From NCBI RefSeq assembly GCF_034377285.1, contig NZ_CP139715.1, positions 1,116,001 through 1,180,000 on the forward strand: DNA of 64,000 bases, written 5' to 3'. Below, piece by piece: positions 47,745-57,435 of this stretch. Below the pieces are notes generated by a model. It saw only the letters and a program-made list of their open reading frames with translations. It was not told the DNA's origin and did not search any database. Source of the stretch: Thalassobaculum sp. OXR-137. Its GTDB lineage: Bacteria > Pseudomonadota > Alphaproteobacteria > Thalassobaculales > Thalassobaculaceae. A program made the translations under genes and the position numbers. Position 1 is the first letter of the stretch, and every line of letters begins with the position of its first letter.

Positions 47745-47777
47745 TTCCCGCGACAGTCGAGCATCCCGGAGGCCCCG

Positions 47778-48944
47778 TTGAGTCAAGCCAGCTACCTCTT
47801 CACAAGTGAATCCGTCTCCGAGGGGCATCCTGACAAGGTATGCGACCGGATCTCCGACACGGTGGTCGATCTGTACCTGGGCGCCGACCCGGGCAGCCGC
47901 GTCGCTTGTGAGACCCTGGCCACGACCAACAAGATCGTGCTCGCCGGCGAAGTCCGCGGCCCGTCCAGCGTCACCCACGAGGTGATCGAGGAGGCGGTGC
48001 GCGCCGCCGTGAAGGACATCGGCTACGAGCAGGAGGGCTTCCACTGGAAGACCGCCAGCCTGGAGAACGTCCTGCACGAGCAGTCGGTCGACATCGCCAT
48101 GGGCGTCGATGCCTCGGGCAACAAGGACGAGGGCGCCGGCGACCAGGGAATCATGTTCGGCTACGCCTGCACCGAGACCGACGTGCTGATGCCGGCGCCG
48201 ATCCATTTCAGCCACGAGATCCTGCGCCGCATGGCGGTCGCCCGGAAGAACGGCACCGCCAAGGGCCTCGGCCCGGACAGCAAGAGCCAGGTGACCCTGC
48301 AGTACGAGAACGGCAAGCCGGTGCGCTGCACCTCGGTGGTCGTCTCGACCCAGCACGACGCCGACCTGTCCCAGGAGCAGGTGCACGAGCTGGTGCTGCC
48401 CTTCGTGCGCGACGTGATGCCCGAGGGCTGGGTGGACGACGACACCGTGTACTACATCAATCCGACCGGCCGGTTCGTGATCGGCGGCCCGGACGGCGAT
48501 TGCGGCCTGACCGGGCGCAAGATCATCGTCGACACCTATGGCGGTGCGGCCCCCCATGGCGGCGGTGCGTTCTCCGGCAAGGATCCGACGAAGGTCGACC
48601 GCTCGGCCGCCTATGCCGCGCGCTGGGTCGCCAAGAACGTGGTCGCCGCCGGCCTCGCCGAGAAGTGCGTGCTGCAGGTCTCCTACGCCATCGGCGTGTC
48701 GCATCCGCTGTCGATCTTCGTCGATACCTACGGCACCAACAAGGTGGACGAGGCGAAGCTCTCCAGCGTCATCGCCGAGATGGTCGACCTGTCGCCCCGC
48801 GGTATCCGCGAGCGCCTGGCCCTGTCCAACCCGATCTACGCGCCGAGCTCGGCCTATGGCCATTTCGGCCGCAAGCCGGACGATGCCGGCCGCTTCACCT
48901 GGGAGCGTCTTGATCTGGTCGACGAGCTGAAGGGCGCGTTCTAA
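47778..48944 (+). CDS. metK: S-adenosylmethionine synthetase
   Basis: The product has 388 residues with a TTG start and GGAGG eight bases ahead. The N-terminal [21 protein letters not shown] (split: [14 protein letters not shown]), the [12 protein letters not shown] signature and the P-loop-like [19 protein letters not shown] ([16 protein letters not shown]) are all present. It makes SAM from methionine and ATP, the methyl donor for the adjacent TrmB and for lipid and tRNA methylations. It is followed by a strong hairpin. Confidence 0.97.
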   Translation: MSQASYLFTSESVSEGHPDKVCDRISDTVVDLYLGADPGSRVACETLATTNKIVLAGEVRGPSSVTHEVIEEAVRAAVKDIGYEQEGFHWKTASLENVLHEQSVDIAMGVDASGNKDEGAGDQGIMFGYACTETDVLMPAPIHFSHEILRRMAVARKNGTAKGLGPDSKSQVTLQYENGKPVRCTSVVVSTQHDADLSQEQVHELVLPFVRDVMPEGWVDDDTVYYINPTGRFVIGGPDGDCGLTGRKIIVDTYGGAAPHGGGAFSGKDPTKVDRSAAYAARWVAKNVVAAGLAEKCVLQVSYAIGVSHPLSIFVDTYGTNKVDEAKLSSVIAEMVDLSPRGIRERLALSNPIYAPSSAYGHFGRKPDDAGRFTWERLDLVDELKGAF

Positions 48945-48965
48945 GAAACGCGATCCGTGACTGAC

Positions 48966-48988
48966 GGCGGCCGGGCGATCCGGCCGCC
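48966..48988 (+). terminator. Perfect GC hairpin behind metK
   Basis: GGCGGCCGG-GCGAT-CCGGCCGCC forms a 9-bp perfect stem 21 bp behind the metK stop, in the 69-bp gap before trmB. No T tract follows, so it may stabilise the metK message or act as a partial terminator within a metK-trmB transcript. Confidence 0.55.
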
Positions 48989-49013
48989 GGACCGAAACCG
49001 ACCCAGTAGAGCC

Positions 49014-49727
49014 ATGTCCGACCACGGTGAAGAGCGGCTGTTCTTCGGCCGGCGCAAGGGGCGTCCCCTGCGCGCGGGCATGCAGCGCCGGATCGACGAG
49101 GATCTCGTGCCGCGGCTTGTGCCGGTGGAAACCGCGCCGGACAACGCGACCGATCCGAAGACCTGGTTTCCCGAGCCGCCGCGCGCGGTCTGGCTGGAGA
49201 TCGGCTTCGGCGGCGGCGAGCATCTGGCCTGGCAGGCGCAGCAGAACCCGGACGTCGCCCTGATCGGCTGCGAGCCCTTCGTCAACGGCGTCGCCTCGCT
49301 GCTGCGCCATCTGGACGAGGTCGAGGGTGACCGGGTGCGGATCCATCCCGACGACGCGCGCGACGTGCTCGACGTGCTGGCGCCGGAAAGCCTGGAGCGG
49401 ATCTTCGTCCTGCATGCCGATCCCTGGCCGAAGCGCCGCCACCATTACCGCCGGATCATCCAGCACGACACCATCGCCCGGTTCTACGAGCTGCTGAAGC
49501 CGGGCGGGATCCTGCGGATGGCGACGGACGATCCCGGTTACCTGGTCTGGATCCTGGCGCGCATCACCGCCCATCCGGAGTTCCGCTGGACCGGCACGTC
49601 CATGGCGGATTTCACCGAGCGCCGCGAGGACTGGCCGGAAACCCGCTACGAGGCCAAGGCCAAGCGCGAAGGCCGGATGCCGGCCTATATGGAGTTCCGC
49701 AAGCCCGCGGAAACCTGCCAAGGATAG
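49014..49727 (+). CDS. trmB: tRNA (guanine-N7)-methyltransferase TrmB
   Basis: The product has 237 residues from the ATG at 49014 ([17 protein letters not shown]), the usual family start; the frame is open to 48957. The SAM-binding motif is [15 protein letters not shown] and the catalytic-region [14 protein letters not shown] is diagnostic. It methylates G46 of tRNAs. metK-trmB is a conserved alphaproteobacterial pair. Confidence 0.95.
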   Translation: MSDHGEERLFFGRRKGRPLRAGMQRRIDEDLVPRLVPVETAPDNATDPKTWFPEPPRAVWLEIGFGGGEHLAWQAQQNPDVALIGCEPFVNGVASLLRHLDEVEGDRVRIHPDDARDVLDVLAPESLERIFVLHADPWPKRRHHYRRIIQHDTIARFYELLKPGGILRMATDDPGYLVWILARITAHPEFRWTGTSMADFTERREDWPETRYEAKAKREGRMPAYMEFRKPAETCQG

Positions 49728-49758
49728 GTGCGGTCGCGGTCCCTACCGCACGCCGGAC

Positions 49759-49841
49759 TTGCAGCCGCAAGCGGTCTGCTATATATCAACGGCTCTTCAA
49801 TCGGACTATTGATCGGGGGTGGGCCAACGGCCCACTTTTTT
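49759..49841 (+). promoter_or_regulatory. Promoter and intrinsic terminator in the rimP leader
   Basis: TTGCAG (49759-49764), a 17-bp spacer and TATATC (49782-49787) form a promoter behind trmB. About 30 nt into the leader is a textbook intrinsic terminator: GTGGGCC-AAC-GGCCCAC followed by TTTTTT (49819-49841), 35 bp before the rimP start. A small stem TCAAT/ATTGA (49797-49812) precedes it. A terminator between promoter and first gene implies transcription attenuation of the whole rimP-nusA-infB operon, plausibly through NusA itself. The other reading is that it ends trmB transcription. Confidence 0.75.
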
Positions 49842-49876
49842 GTTGGTGCCGCCGCCGGTCGCAGGTGAGGACAAGG

Positions 49877-50377
49877 GTGGACCCACATATCCGGCGCATC
49901 GAAGGAATCGTGACCCCGTCCATCGAAGCCATGGGCTTCGAGGTCGTGCGGGTCATGATCACCGGTGGTCAGCGGCCGACGCTGCAGATCATGGCCGACC
50001 GGAGCGACGGAACGATGATCTCGGTCGACGATTGCGCCGAGATCAGCCGGACGGTGTCCGCCGTGCTCGACGTGGAGGACCCGATCTCCGGGGAATACAC
50101 GCTGGAGGTTTCCTCGCCCGGGATCGACCGGCCGCTCACGCGGCTGAAGGATTTCGAACGCTGGGCCGGGTTCGAGGCCCGGGTCGACATGGACGTGCCG
50201 ATCGACGGCCGCAAGCGCTTCAGCGGTCGGATCAAAGGCGTCGCGGACGACCGGGTGCAGGTCGAGCTCGACGACAAGGCGGGGACGGTGGACCTGCCGT
50301 TCGAGGGAATTTCGCGGGCCAAGCTCGTGCTGACCGATGCACTGCTCGACGCCAGCCGGCCCCAGGGGCAGGGCTGA
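49877..50377 (+). CDS. rimP: Ribosome maturation factor RimP
   Basis: The product has 166 residues from the GTG at 49877, with GAGGACAAGG ahead; a GTG at 49865 is in frame. It has the RimP pattern: [44 protein letters not shown] and [15 protein letters not shown] (the most diagnostic). It assists 30S assembly. First gene of the conserved rimP-nusA-ylxR-infB-rbfA-truB-rpsO run, and it lies behind the leader terminator. Confidence 0.93.
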   Translation: MDPHIRRIEGIVTPSIEAMGFEVVRVMITGGQRPTLQIMADRSDGTMISVDDCAEISRTVSAVLDVEDPISGEYTLEVSSPGIDRPLTRLKDFERWAGFEARVDMDVPIDGRKRFSGRIKGVADDRVQVELDDKAGTVDLPFEGISRAKLVLTDALLDASRPQGQG

Positions 50378-50456
50378 CGGCCGAAAGGCCGGGACAGGGT
50401 TAAGGGAGTAACCAGTGCGGGTCCGCCCGCCGGGTTGATAGAGGACGAACAAGCCG

Positions 50457-52028
50457 ATGGATATCGCCACGACACCGAAGCTGGAGCTGATCCAGGTCGC
50501 CGATGTGGTCGCCCGTGACAAGGGGATCGATCGCGAAGAAGTGCTGATCGCCATGGAGCAGGCGATCCAGAAGGCCGGGCGTTCGAAATACGGCCCCGAC
50601 CACGATATCCGCGCGACCATCGACCGGCGCACGGGCGATATCAGCCTGAAGCGCTGCACGACGGTGGTCGAGGAGGTCGAGGACGAGTTCGCCGAGATCA
50701 CCCTGGCGCAGGCCAAGAAGATCGACCCGGCGCTGGAGGTCGGCTCGGTCATCGACGAGCCGCTGCCGCCGATCGATTTCGGCCGCATCGCCGCCCAGAC
50801 CGCCAAGCAGGTCATCGTCCAGAAGGTCCGCGAGTTCGAGCGGCGCCGTCAGTTCGAGGAATATGACGGCCGGGCCGGCGAGATCATCAACGGCGTGGTC
50901 AAGCGCGTCGAGTACGGCAACGTCACCGTGGAAATCCCGCGCGCCGAAGCGGTGCTGCGCCGCGACCGGCTGCTGCCGCGCGAGACGTTCCGCCAGGGCG
51001 ACCGGATCCGCGCCTATATCGAGGACGTGCGCGAAGAGCAGCGCGGCCCGCAGATCTTCCTGTCGCGGACCCATCCGGAATTCATGCGCCAGCTCTTCCG
51101 CCAGGAAGTGCCGGAGGTCTATGACGGCATCATCGAGATCAAGGCCGTGGCCCGCGACCCGGGTTCCCGCGCCAAGATCGCGGTGATCTCCTACGACAGT
51201 TCGATCGACCCGGTCGGCGCCTGCGTCGGTATGCGCGGCTCCCGCGTCCAGGCCGTCGTCGGCGAGCTGCAGGGCGAGAAGATCGACATCATTCCGTTCT
51301 CCGACGACCCGGCGACCTTCGTGGTGAACGCCCTGGCGCCGGCCGAGGTGTCGAAGGTCGTGCTCGACGAGGACCAGGGCCGCATCGAGGTCGTGGTGCC
51401 GGACGAGCAGCTCTCGCTGGCCATCGGCCGCCGCGGCCAGAACGTCCGCCTCGCCTCCATGCTGACCGGCTGGGATATCGATATCCTGACCGAGCAGGAG
51501 GAGTCGGACCGTCGCCGCGAGGAATTCCGCCAGCGCTCCGAATCCTTCATCGGCGCCCTCGACATCGACGACGTCATCGCCGGCCTGCTGGTCGCCGAGG
51601 GCTTCGCCTCGGTGGAGGAGATCGCCTACACGGATATCGACGACCTGGCCGAGATCGAAGGCTTCGACGCCGACATCGCAGAAGAGCTGCGCACCCGCGC
51701 GTTCAACTTCGTGCAGGCCGAGCGTCAGCGCCATGACGACCGCCGCCGCGAGCTGGGCGTGACCGACGAGTTGGCCGAGCTGGAAGTGTTCACGCCGTCG
51801 ATGCTGGTGACGCTGGGCGAGAACGGGGTGAAGACCCTGGACGACCTGGGCGACCTTGCCAGCGACGAGCTGCGCGAGATCCTGCCGGATGCCGGCTTCG
51901 ACGAGGATGCGGCGAACCAGATCATCATGGCGGCCCGCGCCCATTGGTTCGACGGCGAAGACGGTGCCGAGGCGAATGCCGGGGTGGACGCGGACGCCGA
52001 GGAGAGCGATCCTGAGCCGAAGGCATGA
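50457..52028 (+). CDS. nusA: Transcription termination/antitermination factor NusA
   Basis: The product has 523 residues. The N-terminal RNA-polymerase domain (1-130), S1 domain (about 135-200, containing [19 protein letters not shown]), two KH domains (about 205-345, with [12 protein letters not shown] and [14 protein letters not shown]) and two acidic C-terminal repeats (about 360-500) are all present. It modulates pausing, termination and antitermination. An NusA-encoding operon with a leader terminator invites autoregulation. Confidence 0.97.
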   Translation: MDIATTPKLELIQVADVVARDKGIDREEVLIAMEQAIQKAGRSKYGPDHDIRATIDRRTGDISLKRCTTVVEEVEDEFAEITLAQAKKIDPALEVGSVIDEPLPPIDFGRIAAQTAKQVIVQKVREFERRRQFEEYDGRAGEIINGVVKRVEYGNVTVEIPRAEAVLRRDRLLPRETFRQGDRIRAYIEDVREEQRGPQIFLSRTHPEFMRQLFRQEVPEVYDGIIEIKAVARDPGSRAKIAVISYDSSIDPVGACVGMRGSRVQAVVGELQGEKIDIIPFSDDPATFVVNALAPAEVSKVVLDEDQGRIEVVVPDEQLSLAIGRRGQNVRLASMLTGWDIDILTEQEESDRRREEFRQRSESFIGALDIDDVIAGLLVAEGFASVEEIAYTDIDDLAEIEGFDADIAEELRTRAFNFVQAERQRHDDRRRELGVTDELAELEVFTPSMLVTLGENGVKTLDDLGDLASDELREILPDAGFDEDAANQIIMAARAHWFDGEDGAEANAGVDADAEESDPEPKA

Positions 52029-52689
52029 ACCGAAGAACCGGGACGACGACGGCGAACGCCGCTGTTTCGTCACCCGCGAGGTTCAGCCGCGCGGCGGGCT
52101 GATCCGCTTCGTCGTGGGTCCGGACGGCTCGATCGTCCCGGATGTCGACGAGCGGCTGCCGGGCCGGGGATTATGGGTTTCCGCCGATCGGGCCACGCTC
52201 GACGAGGCGGTGACGAAACGGCTGTTCGCCCGTGCGGCGAAGCGGTCGGTCACGGTGGATCCCACCTTGACCGATCGGGTCGAGAAGCTGATCACGCGGC
52301 GTTGCGTGGAGACTTTGTCGCTGGCGCGTCGCGCCGGCGGCGCGGTCGCCGGTCAGACCAAGGTACGCCAGGCCCTGGAAGCGGGGCGCCCCGGCGTTCT
52401 GGTCGAGGCGGGCGATGGTGCCGAGGACGGGCGTGCCCGTCTGCGCGCACTGGCTGGGACGCGACCGGTGGTGTCGTGCCTGGCATCGGCGGAGATCGCC
52501 GAAGCTTTCGGGCGCGACCATACGGTACACGCGTTCGTCGAATCCGCCGGTCCGCGGGCCGGTCTGGCGGACCGGTTGCTGCGTGAAGCGGCGAGACTAG
52601 AGGGTTTGCGGCCGGAAAAGGCTGCATCAGATGTGGGCCCCGGCTTGGAAAACCTCGCCGGGACGTGTATTCAGGGCGCCAAGTACTGA
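51976..52689 (+). CDS. YlxR-L7Ae fusion RNA-binding protein
   Basis: The product has about 237 residues. The YlxR (DUF448) domain has RRCFVTREVQPRGGLIRFVV and LPGRGLWVSADRATLDEAV. It is followed by an L7Ae/L30e-like domain (about 120-210) with RRCVETLSLARRAGGAVAG and VRQALEAGRPGVLVEA. This fusion is normal in alphaproteobacteria and encoded between nusA and infB. The start is uncertain: the ATG at 51976 overlaps nusA by 53 bp; the ATG at 52025 is out of frame. It probably binds RNA during ribosome biogenesis. Confidence 0.82.
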   Translation: MPGWTRTPRRAILSRRHEPKNRDDDGERRCFVTREVQPRGGLIRFVVGPDGSIVPDVDERLPGRGLWVSADRATLDEAVTKRLFARAAKRSVTVDPTLTDRVEKLITRRCVETLSLARRAGGAVAGQTKVRQALEAGRPGVLVEAGDGAEDGRARLRALAGTRPVVSCLASAEIAEAFGRDHTVHAFVESAGPRAGLADRLLREAARLEGLRPEKAASDVGPGLENLAGTCIQGAKY

Positions 52690-52707
52690 TGGCCTGCCCG
52701 TTGACGG

Positions 52708-55362
52708 ATGGATGACGTGGGCAAAGACGATATGTCGAGCACCAACGAACAAGATCGCAAGAAGCTGAGCCTCGGGTCCGGCAAGGGCAAGCTGTCGCTT
52801 GGCAAGACGGTGGAAACCGGTCAGGTCAAGCAGAGCTTCTCCCATGGCCGTTCCAAGACCGTGCAGGTCGAGGTGCGCCGGCGACGGCCCTCTCAGCCGG
52901 TACCCGGATCGCGCGAGGCTGCAATCGCCGCGGCGAAAGCCGGTGGCGGAAAGGGCGGGCGCGAGCTGACCGCCGAGGAGCGCGAGGCCCGGGCCCGCGT
53001 CCTCGAGCAGGCCGCCGCCAAGCGCCCGGAGGAGCTGCCGGAAGCCGTGGCCGAGGCCGCCGCGCCGACGGCACCGGTGACCGAGACGACGGCCGCCGAG
53101 CCGGAAGCCGCGCCCGAGCCGGCCGCCCCGGTGGATCGCCGCCAGGCCGAACTGGATGAGATGCGCAAGATCGAGGACGCTGAGGCCGCGGTGAAAGCCG
53201 CCGAAGCCGCGCGCCTCGCCGAGGAGGAGGCCGCCCGTCAGGCGAAGGCCGCCGCCGAGCGCGCCACCGCCCGTCTGGACCGCGAGCCGGCCAACACCTC
53301 CCCGGCCGCGTCGCCGGCGGCGCGCGTTCCGGTCGACAACGAGGAAGACGACCGCCGCAAGCGCAGCGGTGGCGGCGGCGGTGCGAAGGAAGTGCCGGCC
53401 AAGCGCCCGGCCCGTACCCGCACCACCAACGAGCCGCGCCGCCGTCAGGGCAAGCTCACCATCAGCGACGCGCTGAGCGGCGATAGCGGGCGCGTGCGCT
53501 CGCTCGCCTCGGTCCGTCGTGCCCGGGAGCGGGAGCGTCAGCGCGGTCGCGACAATCAGGGCGATGCGGTCAAGCAGTCGCGCGACGTGGTCGTGCCCGA
53601 GACCATCACCGTCCAGGAGCTCGCCAACCGTATGGCGGAGCGCGGCGGCGAGGTCATCAAGTCGCTGATGAAGATGGGCGTCATGGCGACCATCAACCAG
53701 ATCATCGACGCCGACACCGCGGAACTGGTGGCCCAGGAGTTCGGCCATAAGGTCCGCCGCGTCGCGGAGTCCGACGTCGAGCTCGGCATGACAGGCGACG
53801 AGGACCGGGACGACGATCTGCGTCCGCGGCCCCCGGTGGTCACGGTCATGGGTCACGTCGACCACGGCAAGACCTCCCTGCTCGATGCGATCCGCCAGGC
53901 GGACGTGGCGTCGGGCGAGGCCGGTGGCATCACCCAGCATATCGGCGCCTACCAGATCGAGGTGCCGTCGGGCGACAAGATCACCTTCATCGACACCCCG
54001 GGCCACGAGGCCTTCACCGAGATGCGGGCGCGCGGCGCCAACGTCACCGACATCGTCATCCTGGTGGTGGCGGCCGATGACGGCATCATGGCGCAGACGG
54101 TCGAGGCCATCCGCCACGCCCGGGCCGCCAAGGTTCCGGTCATCGTCGCGGTCAACAAGATCGACAAGCCGGATGCCGACCCGCAGCGGGTCCGCACCGA
54201 GCTGCTGCAGCACGAGATCGTGGTCGAGGACATGGGCGGCGACGTCCAGGCGATCGACGTCTCGGCGCTGACCAAGCAGGGCCTGGACACGCTGCTGGAG
54301 GCCATCGCGCTTCAGGCGGAAGTGCTCGAGCTCAAGGCGAACCCGGATCGGGCCGCCGCCGGCGTGGTCATCGAAGCCAAGGTCGAGCGCGGCCGCGGCT
54401 CCGTCGCCACCGTGCTGGTCCAGCGCGGCACCGTCCGGACCGGCGACGTTTTCGTTGCGGGTGCGGAATGGGGCCGGGTGCGCGCCCTGGTCAACGACCG
54501 TGGCGAGCCGGCCGAGAGCGCCGGGCCGAGCGAGCCGATCGAGGTCCTGGGTCTCCAGGGCACGCCGACCGCCGGTGACGATTTCGTCGTCGTCGAGAAC
54601 GAGAGCCGGGCCCGCGAGATCGCCGATTACCGTCAGCGCCTGATCCGCGAGAAGAGTGCGACCGCCGGTGCCCGCGGCACCGTCGAGCAGATGCTCTCCG
54701 CCATCAAGTCGGGCGAGGCCGAGGAACTGCCGCTGGTCATCAAGACCGACGTGCACGGTTCCCTGGAAGCGATCCGGGCGACCCTGGAGAAGCTGGAGAC
54801 CAGCGTGGTCAAGCCGCGCATCCTGCACTCCGCGGTCGGCGGCATCAGCGAGTCCGACGTGTCCCTGGCGGGCGCTTCGGGCGGCATCATCGTGGGCTTC
54901 AACGTCCGCGCCAACCCGCAGGCCCGCGAGATGGCGCGCCGCGACGGGATGGAGATCCGCTACTACTCGATCATCTACGACCTGATCGACGATGTGAAAG
55001 CCCTGCTGACCGGCATGCTGGCGCCGGAACTCAAGGAAGAGTTCCTGGGCTACGCGCAGATCCGCCAGGTTTTCAACATCACCAAGGTCGGCAAGGTGGC
55101 GGGCTGCATGGTCACCGACGGCGTCATCAAGCGGGGCTGCAAGGTCCGTCTGCTGCGCGACAACGTGGTGATCCACGAGGGCTCCCTGAAGACCCTGAAG
55201 CGCTTCAAGGACGAGGTCCGCGAGGTCCGCGAGGGTTACGAGTGCGGTATGGCGTTCGAGAACTACGACGACATCCGCGACGGCGATCAGATCGAGTGCT
55301 TCGAGCTGAAGGAAGTTGCCCGGACGCTCGAACAGGTTCAGCAGGAGGCGTCCGCCGGCTAA
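52708..55362 (+). CDS. infB: Translation initiation factor IF-2
   Basis: The product has 884 residues. A long charged, Ala/Glu/Arg-rich N-terminus (about 1-290) precedes the IF2_N domain and the GTPase core: G1 [13 protein letters not shown] (near residue 381), G3 [11 protein letters not shown] and G4 VNKIDKPD. C-terminal beta-barrel and fMet-tRNA-binding domains follow. It brings initiator tRNA to the 30S subunit. A second in-frame ATG lies at 52732; neither has a strong ribosome-binding site, so the first is kept. Confidence 0.96.
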   Translation: MDDVGKDDMSSTNEQDRKKLSLGSGKGKLSLGKTVETGQVKQSFSHGRSKTVQVEVRRRRPSQPVPGSREAAIAAAKAGGGKGGRELTAEEREARARVLEQAAAKRPEELPEAVAEAAAPTAPVTETTAAEPEAAPEPAAPVDRRQAELDEMRKIEDAEAAVKAAEAARLAEEEAARQAKAAAERATARLDREPANTSPAASPAARVPVDNEEDDRRKRSGGGGGAKEVPAKRPARTRTTNEPRRRQGKLTISDALSGDSGRVRSLASVRRARERERQRGRDNQGDAVKQSRDVVVPETITVQELANRMAERGGEVIKSLMKMGVMATINQIIDADTAELVAQEFGHKVRRVAESDVELGMTGDEDRDDDLRPRPPVVTVMGHVDHGKTSLLDAIRQADVASGEAGGITQHIGAYQIEVPSGDKITFIDTPGHEAFTEMRARGANVTDIVILVVAADDGIMAQTVEAIRHARAAKVPVIVAVNKIDKPDADPQRVRTELLQHEIVVEDMGGDVQAIDVSALTKQGLDTLLEAIALQAEVLELKANPDRAAAGVVIEAKVERGRGSVATVLVQRGTVRTGDVFVAGAEWGRVRALVNDRGEPAESAGPSEPIEVLGLQGTPTAGDDFVVVENESRAREIADYRQRLIREKSATAGARGTVEQMLSAIKSGEAEELPLVIKTDVHGSLEAIRATLEKLETSVVKPRILHSAVGGISESDVSLAGASGGIIVGFNVRANPQAREMARRDGMEIRYYSIIYDLIDDVKALLTGMLAPELKEEFLGYAQIRQVFNITKVGKVAGCMVTDGVIKRGCKVRLLRDNVVIHEGSLKTLKRFKDEVREVREGYECGMAFENYDDIRDGDQIECFELKEVARTLEQVQQEASAG

Positions 55363-55395
55363 GACGGCGGCGTCTCGCCGAACGGGATTACGATC

Positions 55396-55848
55396 ATGGC
55401 GAAGCGCGACGAGGCCCGCGAGGGCCCGAGCCAGCGACAATTGCGTGTCGGGGAAGAGATCCGGCGCGTTCTCGCCCGCGTGTTCGAGCGCGGCGAGCTG
55501 CATGAGCCTGCCCTGTCGGGCGTGCGCATCACCCTGTCCGAGGTCAGCGTGTCTCCGGACCTGCGCAACGCCACGGTCTGGGTGATCCCGCCGATCGACG
55601 GGGAGATCGCCGACATCCTGCCGATCCTGAGCCGGGTGGCGGGACGGCTGTCCGGCCAGGTCGCCCGCGAGGTGCGCATGAAGTTCGCGCCGCGCCTGAC
55701 CTTCAAGCGCGATACCGCCTTCGACGCCTCCCAGCGCATGAACGCGATCCTGAACGACCCGGTGATCCGCCAGGACGTCGCCGCCGCACCCGAATCCTCG
55801 GACGAGGACTCCACCGAAGACGGCGGGTCCGACACCCATGGCGCGTAG
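55396..55848 (+). CDS. rbfA: Ribosome-binding factor A
   Basis: The product has 150 residues. RQLRVGEEIRRVLARVFERGEL, ALSGVRITLSEVSVSPDLRNATVWV (read as ITLSEVSVSPDLRNA) and the C-terminal APRLTFKRDTAFDAS fit RbfA. It binds the 30S subunit during 16S rRNA 5'-end maturation. The last ~25 residues are an acidic tail common in alphaproteobacteria. It overlaps truB by 11 bp. Confidence 0.93.
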   Translation: MAKRDEAREGPSQRQLRVGEEIRRVLARVFERGELHEPALSGVRITLSEVSVSPDLRNATVWVIPPIDGEIADILPILSRVAGRLSGQVAREVRMKFAPRLTFKRDTAFDASQRMNAILNDPVIRQDVAAAPESSDEDSTEDGGSDTHGA

Positions 55849-56764
55849 GAAACGGGGCAACCCGGTCCACGGCTGGGTCATTCTCGACAAGCCGATCGAC
55901 ATCACCTCCACCCAGGCTGTCGCGACGGTGCGCCGGGTGTTCGACGCCGCCAAGGCGGGCCATGCCGGCACCCTGGACCCGCTGGCCACCGGGGTCCTGC
56001 CGATCGCCCTGGGCGAGGCGACCAAAACCGTTCCCTATGTGATGGACGCCACCAAGGACTATGCCTTCACCGTGCGCTGGGGTGAGGCGACCTCGACCGA
56101 CGACGCCGAGGGCGAGGTGGTGGCGACCAGCGACGCGCGGCCGGACGCGGCGGCGATCGCCGGCGTGCTAGATCGTTTCGTTGGCGAAATAGAGCAGGTT
56201 CCGCCCAAGTTTTCCGCCATCAAGGTGGACGGCGAGCGCGCCTACGACCTGGCGCGATCCGGCGAGGACGTCGAGCTCGACTCCCGCCGCATCCAGATCC
56301 TGGACCTGCGGATGGTCGACATGCCCAGCCGCGACGAGGCCCGGTTCACCGTCACCTCGGGCAAGGGCGCCTATATGCGGTCGCTCGCCCGCGACCTCGC
56401 CCTCGCCCTGGGCACGGTCGGCCATATCCGCGATCTGCGGCGCCTGCGCGTCGGTCCGTTCGGCGCGGATCGCGCGATTTCGCTGGATTCCCTGGCGAAG
56501 CTGATGCATAACCCCGCCTCTTTGGAGCACCTGTGCCCTGTTGAGACCGCGCTGGACGGCATCCCGGCGCTGGCCTTGAGAGGCCCGGAGGCGACGACGC
56601 TGCGCAACGGACAAGGCGTTCCGGTCTATCGCTCGATGGATCGGGACCGGTTCGGCGATCTGCAGGAAGGCGATCTGGTCTATGCCACGGACGGCACGGT
56701 CCCGGTCGCCATCGCGCGGATCGAAAGCGGCGCCATTCGTCCGGTAAGGGTGCTGAACCTCTAG
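55838..56764 (+). CDS. truB: tRNA pseudouridine-55 synthase TruB
   Basis: The product has 308 residues. The N-terminal [17 protein letters not shown] and the catalytic [17 protein letters not shown], with the nucleophilic Asp of GTLDP near residue 47, are diagnostic. It also has [19 protein letters not shown] ([16 protein letters not shown]) and [12 protein letters not shown]. It makes pseudouridine 55 in the T loop of tRNAs. It sits between rbfA and rpsO as in most proteobacteria. Confidence 0.96.
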   Translation: MARRKRGNPVHGWVILDKPIDITSTQAVATVRRVFDAAKAGHAGTLDPLATGVLPIALGEATKTVPYVMDATKDYAFTVRWGEATSTDDAEGEVVATSDARPDAAAIAGVLDRFVGEIEQVPPKFSAIKVDGERAYDLARSGEDVELDSRRIQILDLRMVDMPSRDEARFTVTSGKGAYMRSLARDLALALGTVGHIRDLRRLRVGPFGADRAISLDSLAKLMHNPASLEHLCPVETALDGIPALALRGPEATTLRNGQGVPVYRSMDRDRFGDLQEGDLVYATDGTVPVAIARIESGAIRPVRVLNL

Positions 56765-56778
56765 ATAAGGAGAGGACG

Positions 56779-57048
56779 ATGTCGATTACTGCAGAGCGCA
56801 AGGCAGAGCTCATCAAACAATATGCCCAGAAGGAAGGCGACACCGGTTCGCCGGAAGTGCAGGTCTCGATCCTGAGCGAGCGCATTTCCAACCTCACCGA
56901 ACACATGAAGACCCACAAGCACGACTTCCACTCGCGCCGGGGTCTGCTGATGATGGTCGGCCAGCGCCGCCGTCTGCTGGACTACCTGAAGCGGAAGTCC
57001 AACGACCGCTACTCCGCGCTGATCACCAGCCTGGGCCTGCGCCGCTAA
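56779..57048 (+). CDS. rpsO: Ribosomal protein S15
   Basis: The product has 89 residues, the exact usual length. It contains [35 protein letters not shown] and [13 protein letters not shown]. It is a primary 16S rRNA-binding protein of the 30S platform. TAAGGAGAGGACG precedes the ATG. A hairpin follows about 50 bp downstream, before the pnp leader. Confidence 0.98.
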   Translation: MSITAERKAELIKQYAQKEGDTGSPEVQVSILSERISNLTEHMKTHKHDFHSRRGLLMMVGQRRRLLDYLKRKSNDRYSALITSLGLRR

Positions 57049-57099
57049 GCGCTCCGGCCTGGCGGGTCTTCGTACGCGCCGACCCTACGGACAGACACG

Positions 57100-57130
57100 A
57101 ACCCCGGTCGGCCTCAGGCTTTCCGGGGTT
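57100..57130 (+). terminator. Hairpin behind rpsO
   Basis: AACCCCGG pairs with CCGGGGTT around a 15-nt loop, followed by TGTCGT. Flanking GACA/TGTC could extend the stem with a small bulge. It is a plausible end of the rimP-rpsO transcript, though the T tract is short. Confidence 0.55.
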
Positions 57131-57247
57131 TGTCGTATTCGGGTCCCGGGGCACGTGCGCGTTGACCAGCGCGGCTTTCCGTGTCAAAGAACCCGCGCGC
57201 AAAAAGAGACGAAATATGAGAACCGAAGGCCGCCATTGGGGCGCCAT

Positions 57248-57270
57248 GACGCAAGGAGCGTCCATTTTTT
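57248..57270 (+). terminator. Intrinsic terminator in the pnp leader
   Basis: GACGC-AAGGA-GCGTC, then CA and TTTTTT, lies 165 bp ahead of the pnp start. The short stem with a clean U tract is more terminator-like than the rpsO hairpin. It could end read-through from rpsO or attenuate pnp. A weak promoter-like TTGACC-17-CAAAGA lies just upstream (57162-57190). No gene was seen in the 387-bp rpsO-pnp gap. Confidence 0.55.
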
Positions 57271-57435
57271 CTTCATCGCACTTTTGATCGCGGGTCGCCG
57301 CCGGCTATGCGCTGCCGGGGGCTGGTCGTGTTGGTCCATCCGGACGCGGGCATCCACCGCGGCACGGGCCGACCGGAAGAGAAGGCGGACAGCGACGGGC
57401 CATGTCTGTCGGTTCGAAACTGAGGATTGACACGT

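Noticed and set aside
47605-47777. SAM riboswitch ahead of metK
   Set aside because: The hairpins do not match the SAM-I, SAM-II or SAM/SAH consensus features that I could recall; kept only as a structured leader.
57155-57430. 91-codon frame in the pnp leader
   Set aside because: It crosses the terminator-like hairpin, is low in complexity and has no family match.
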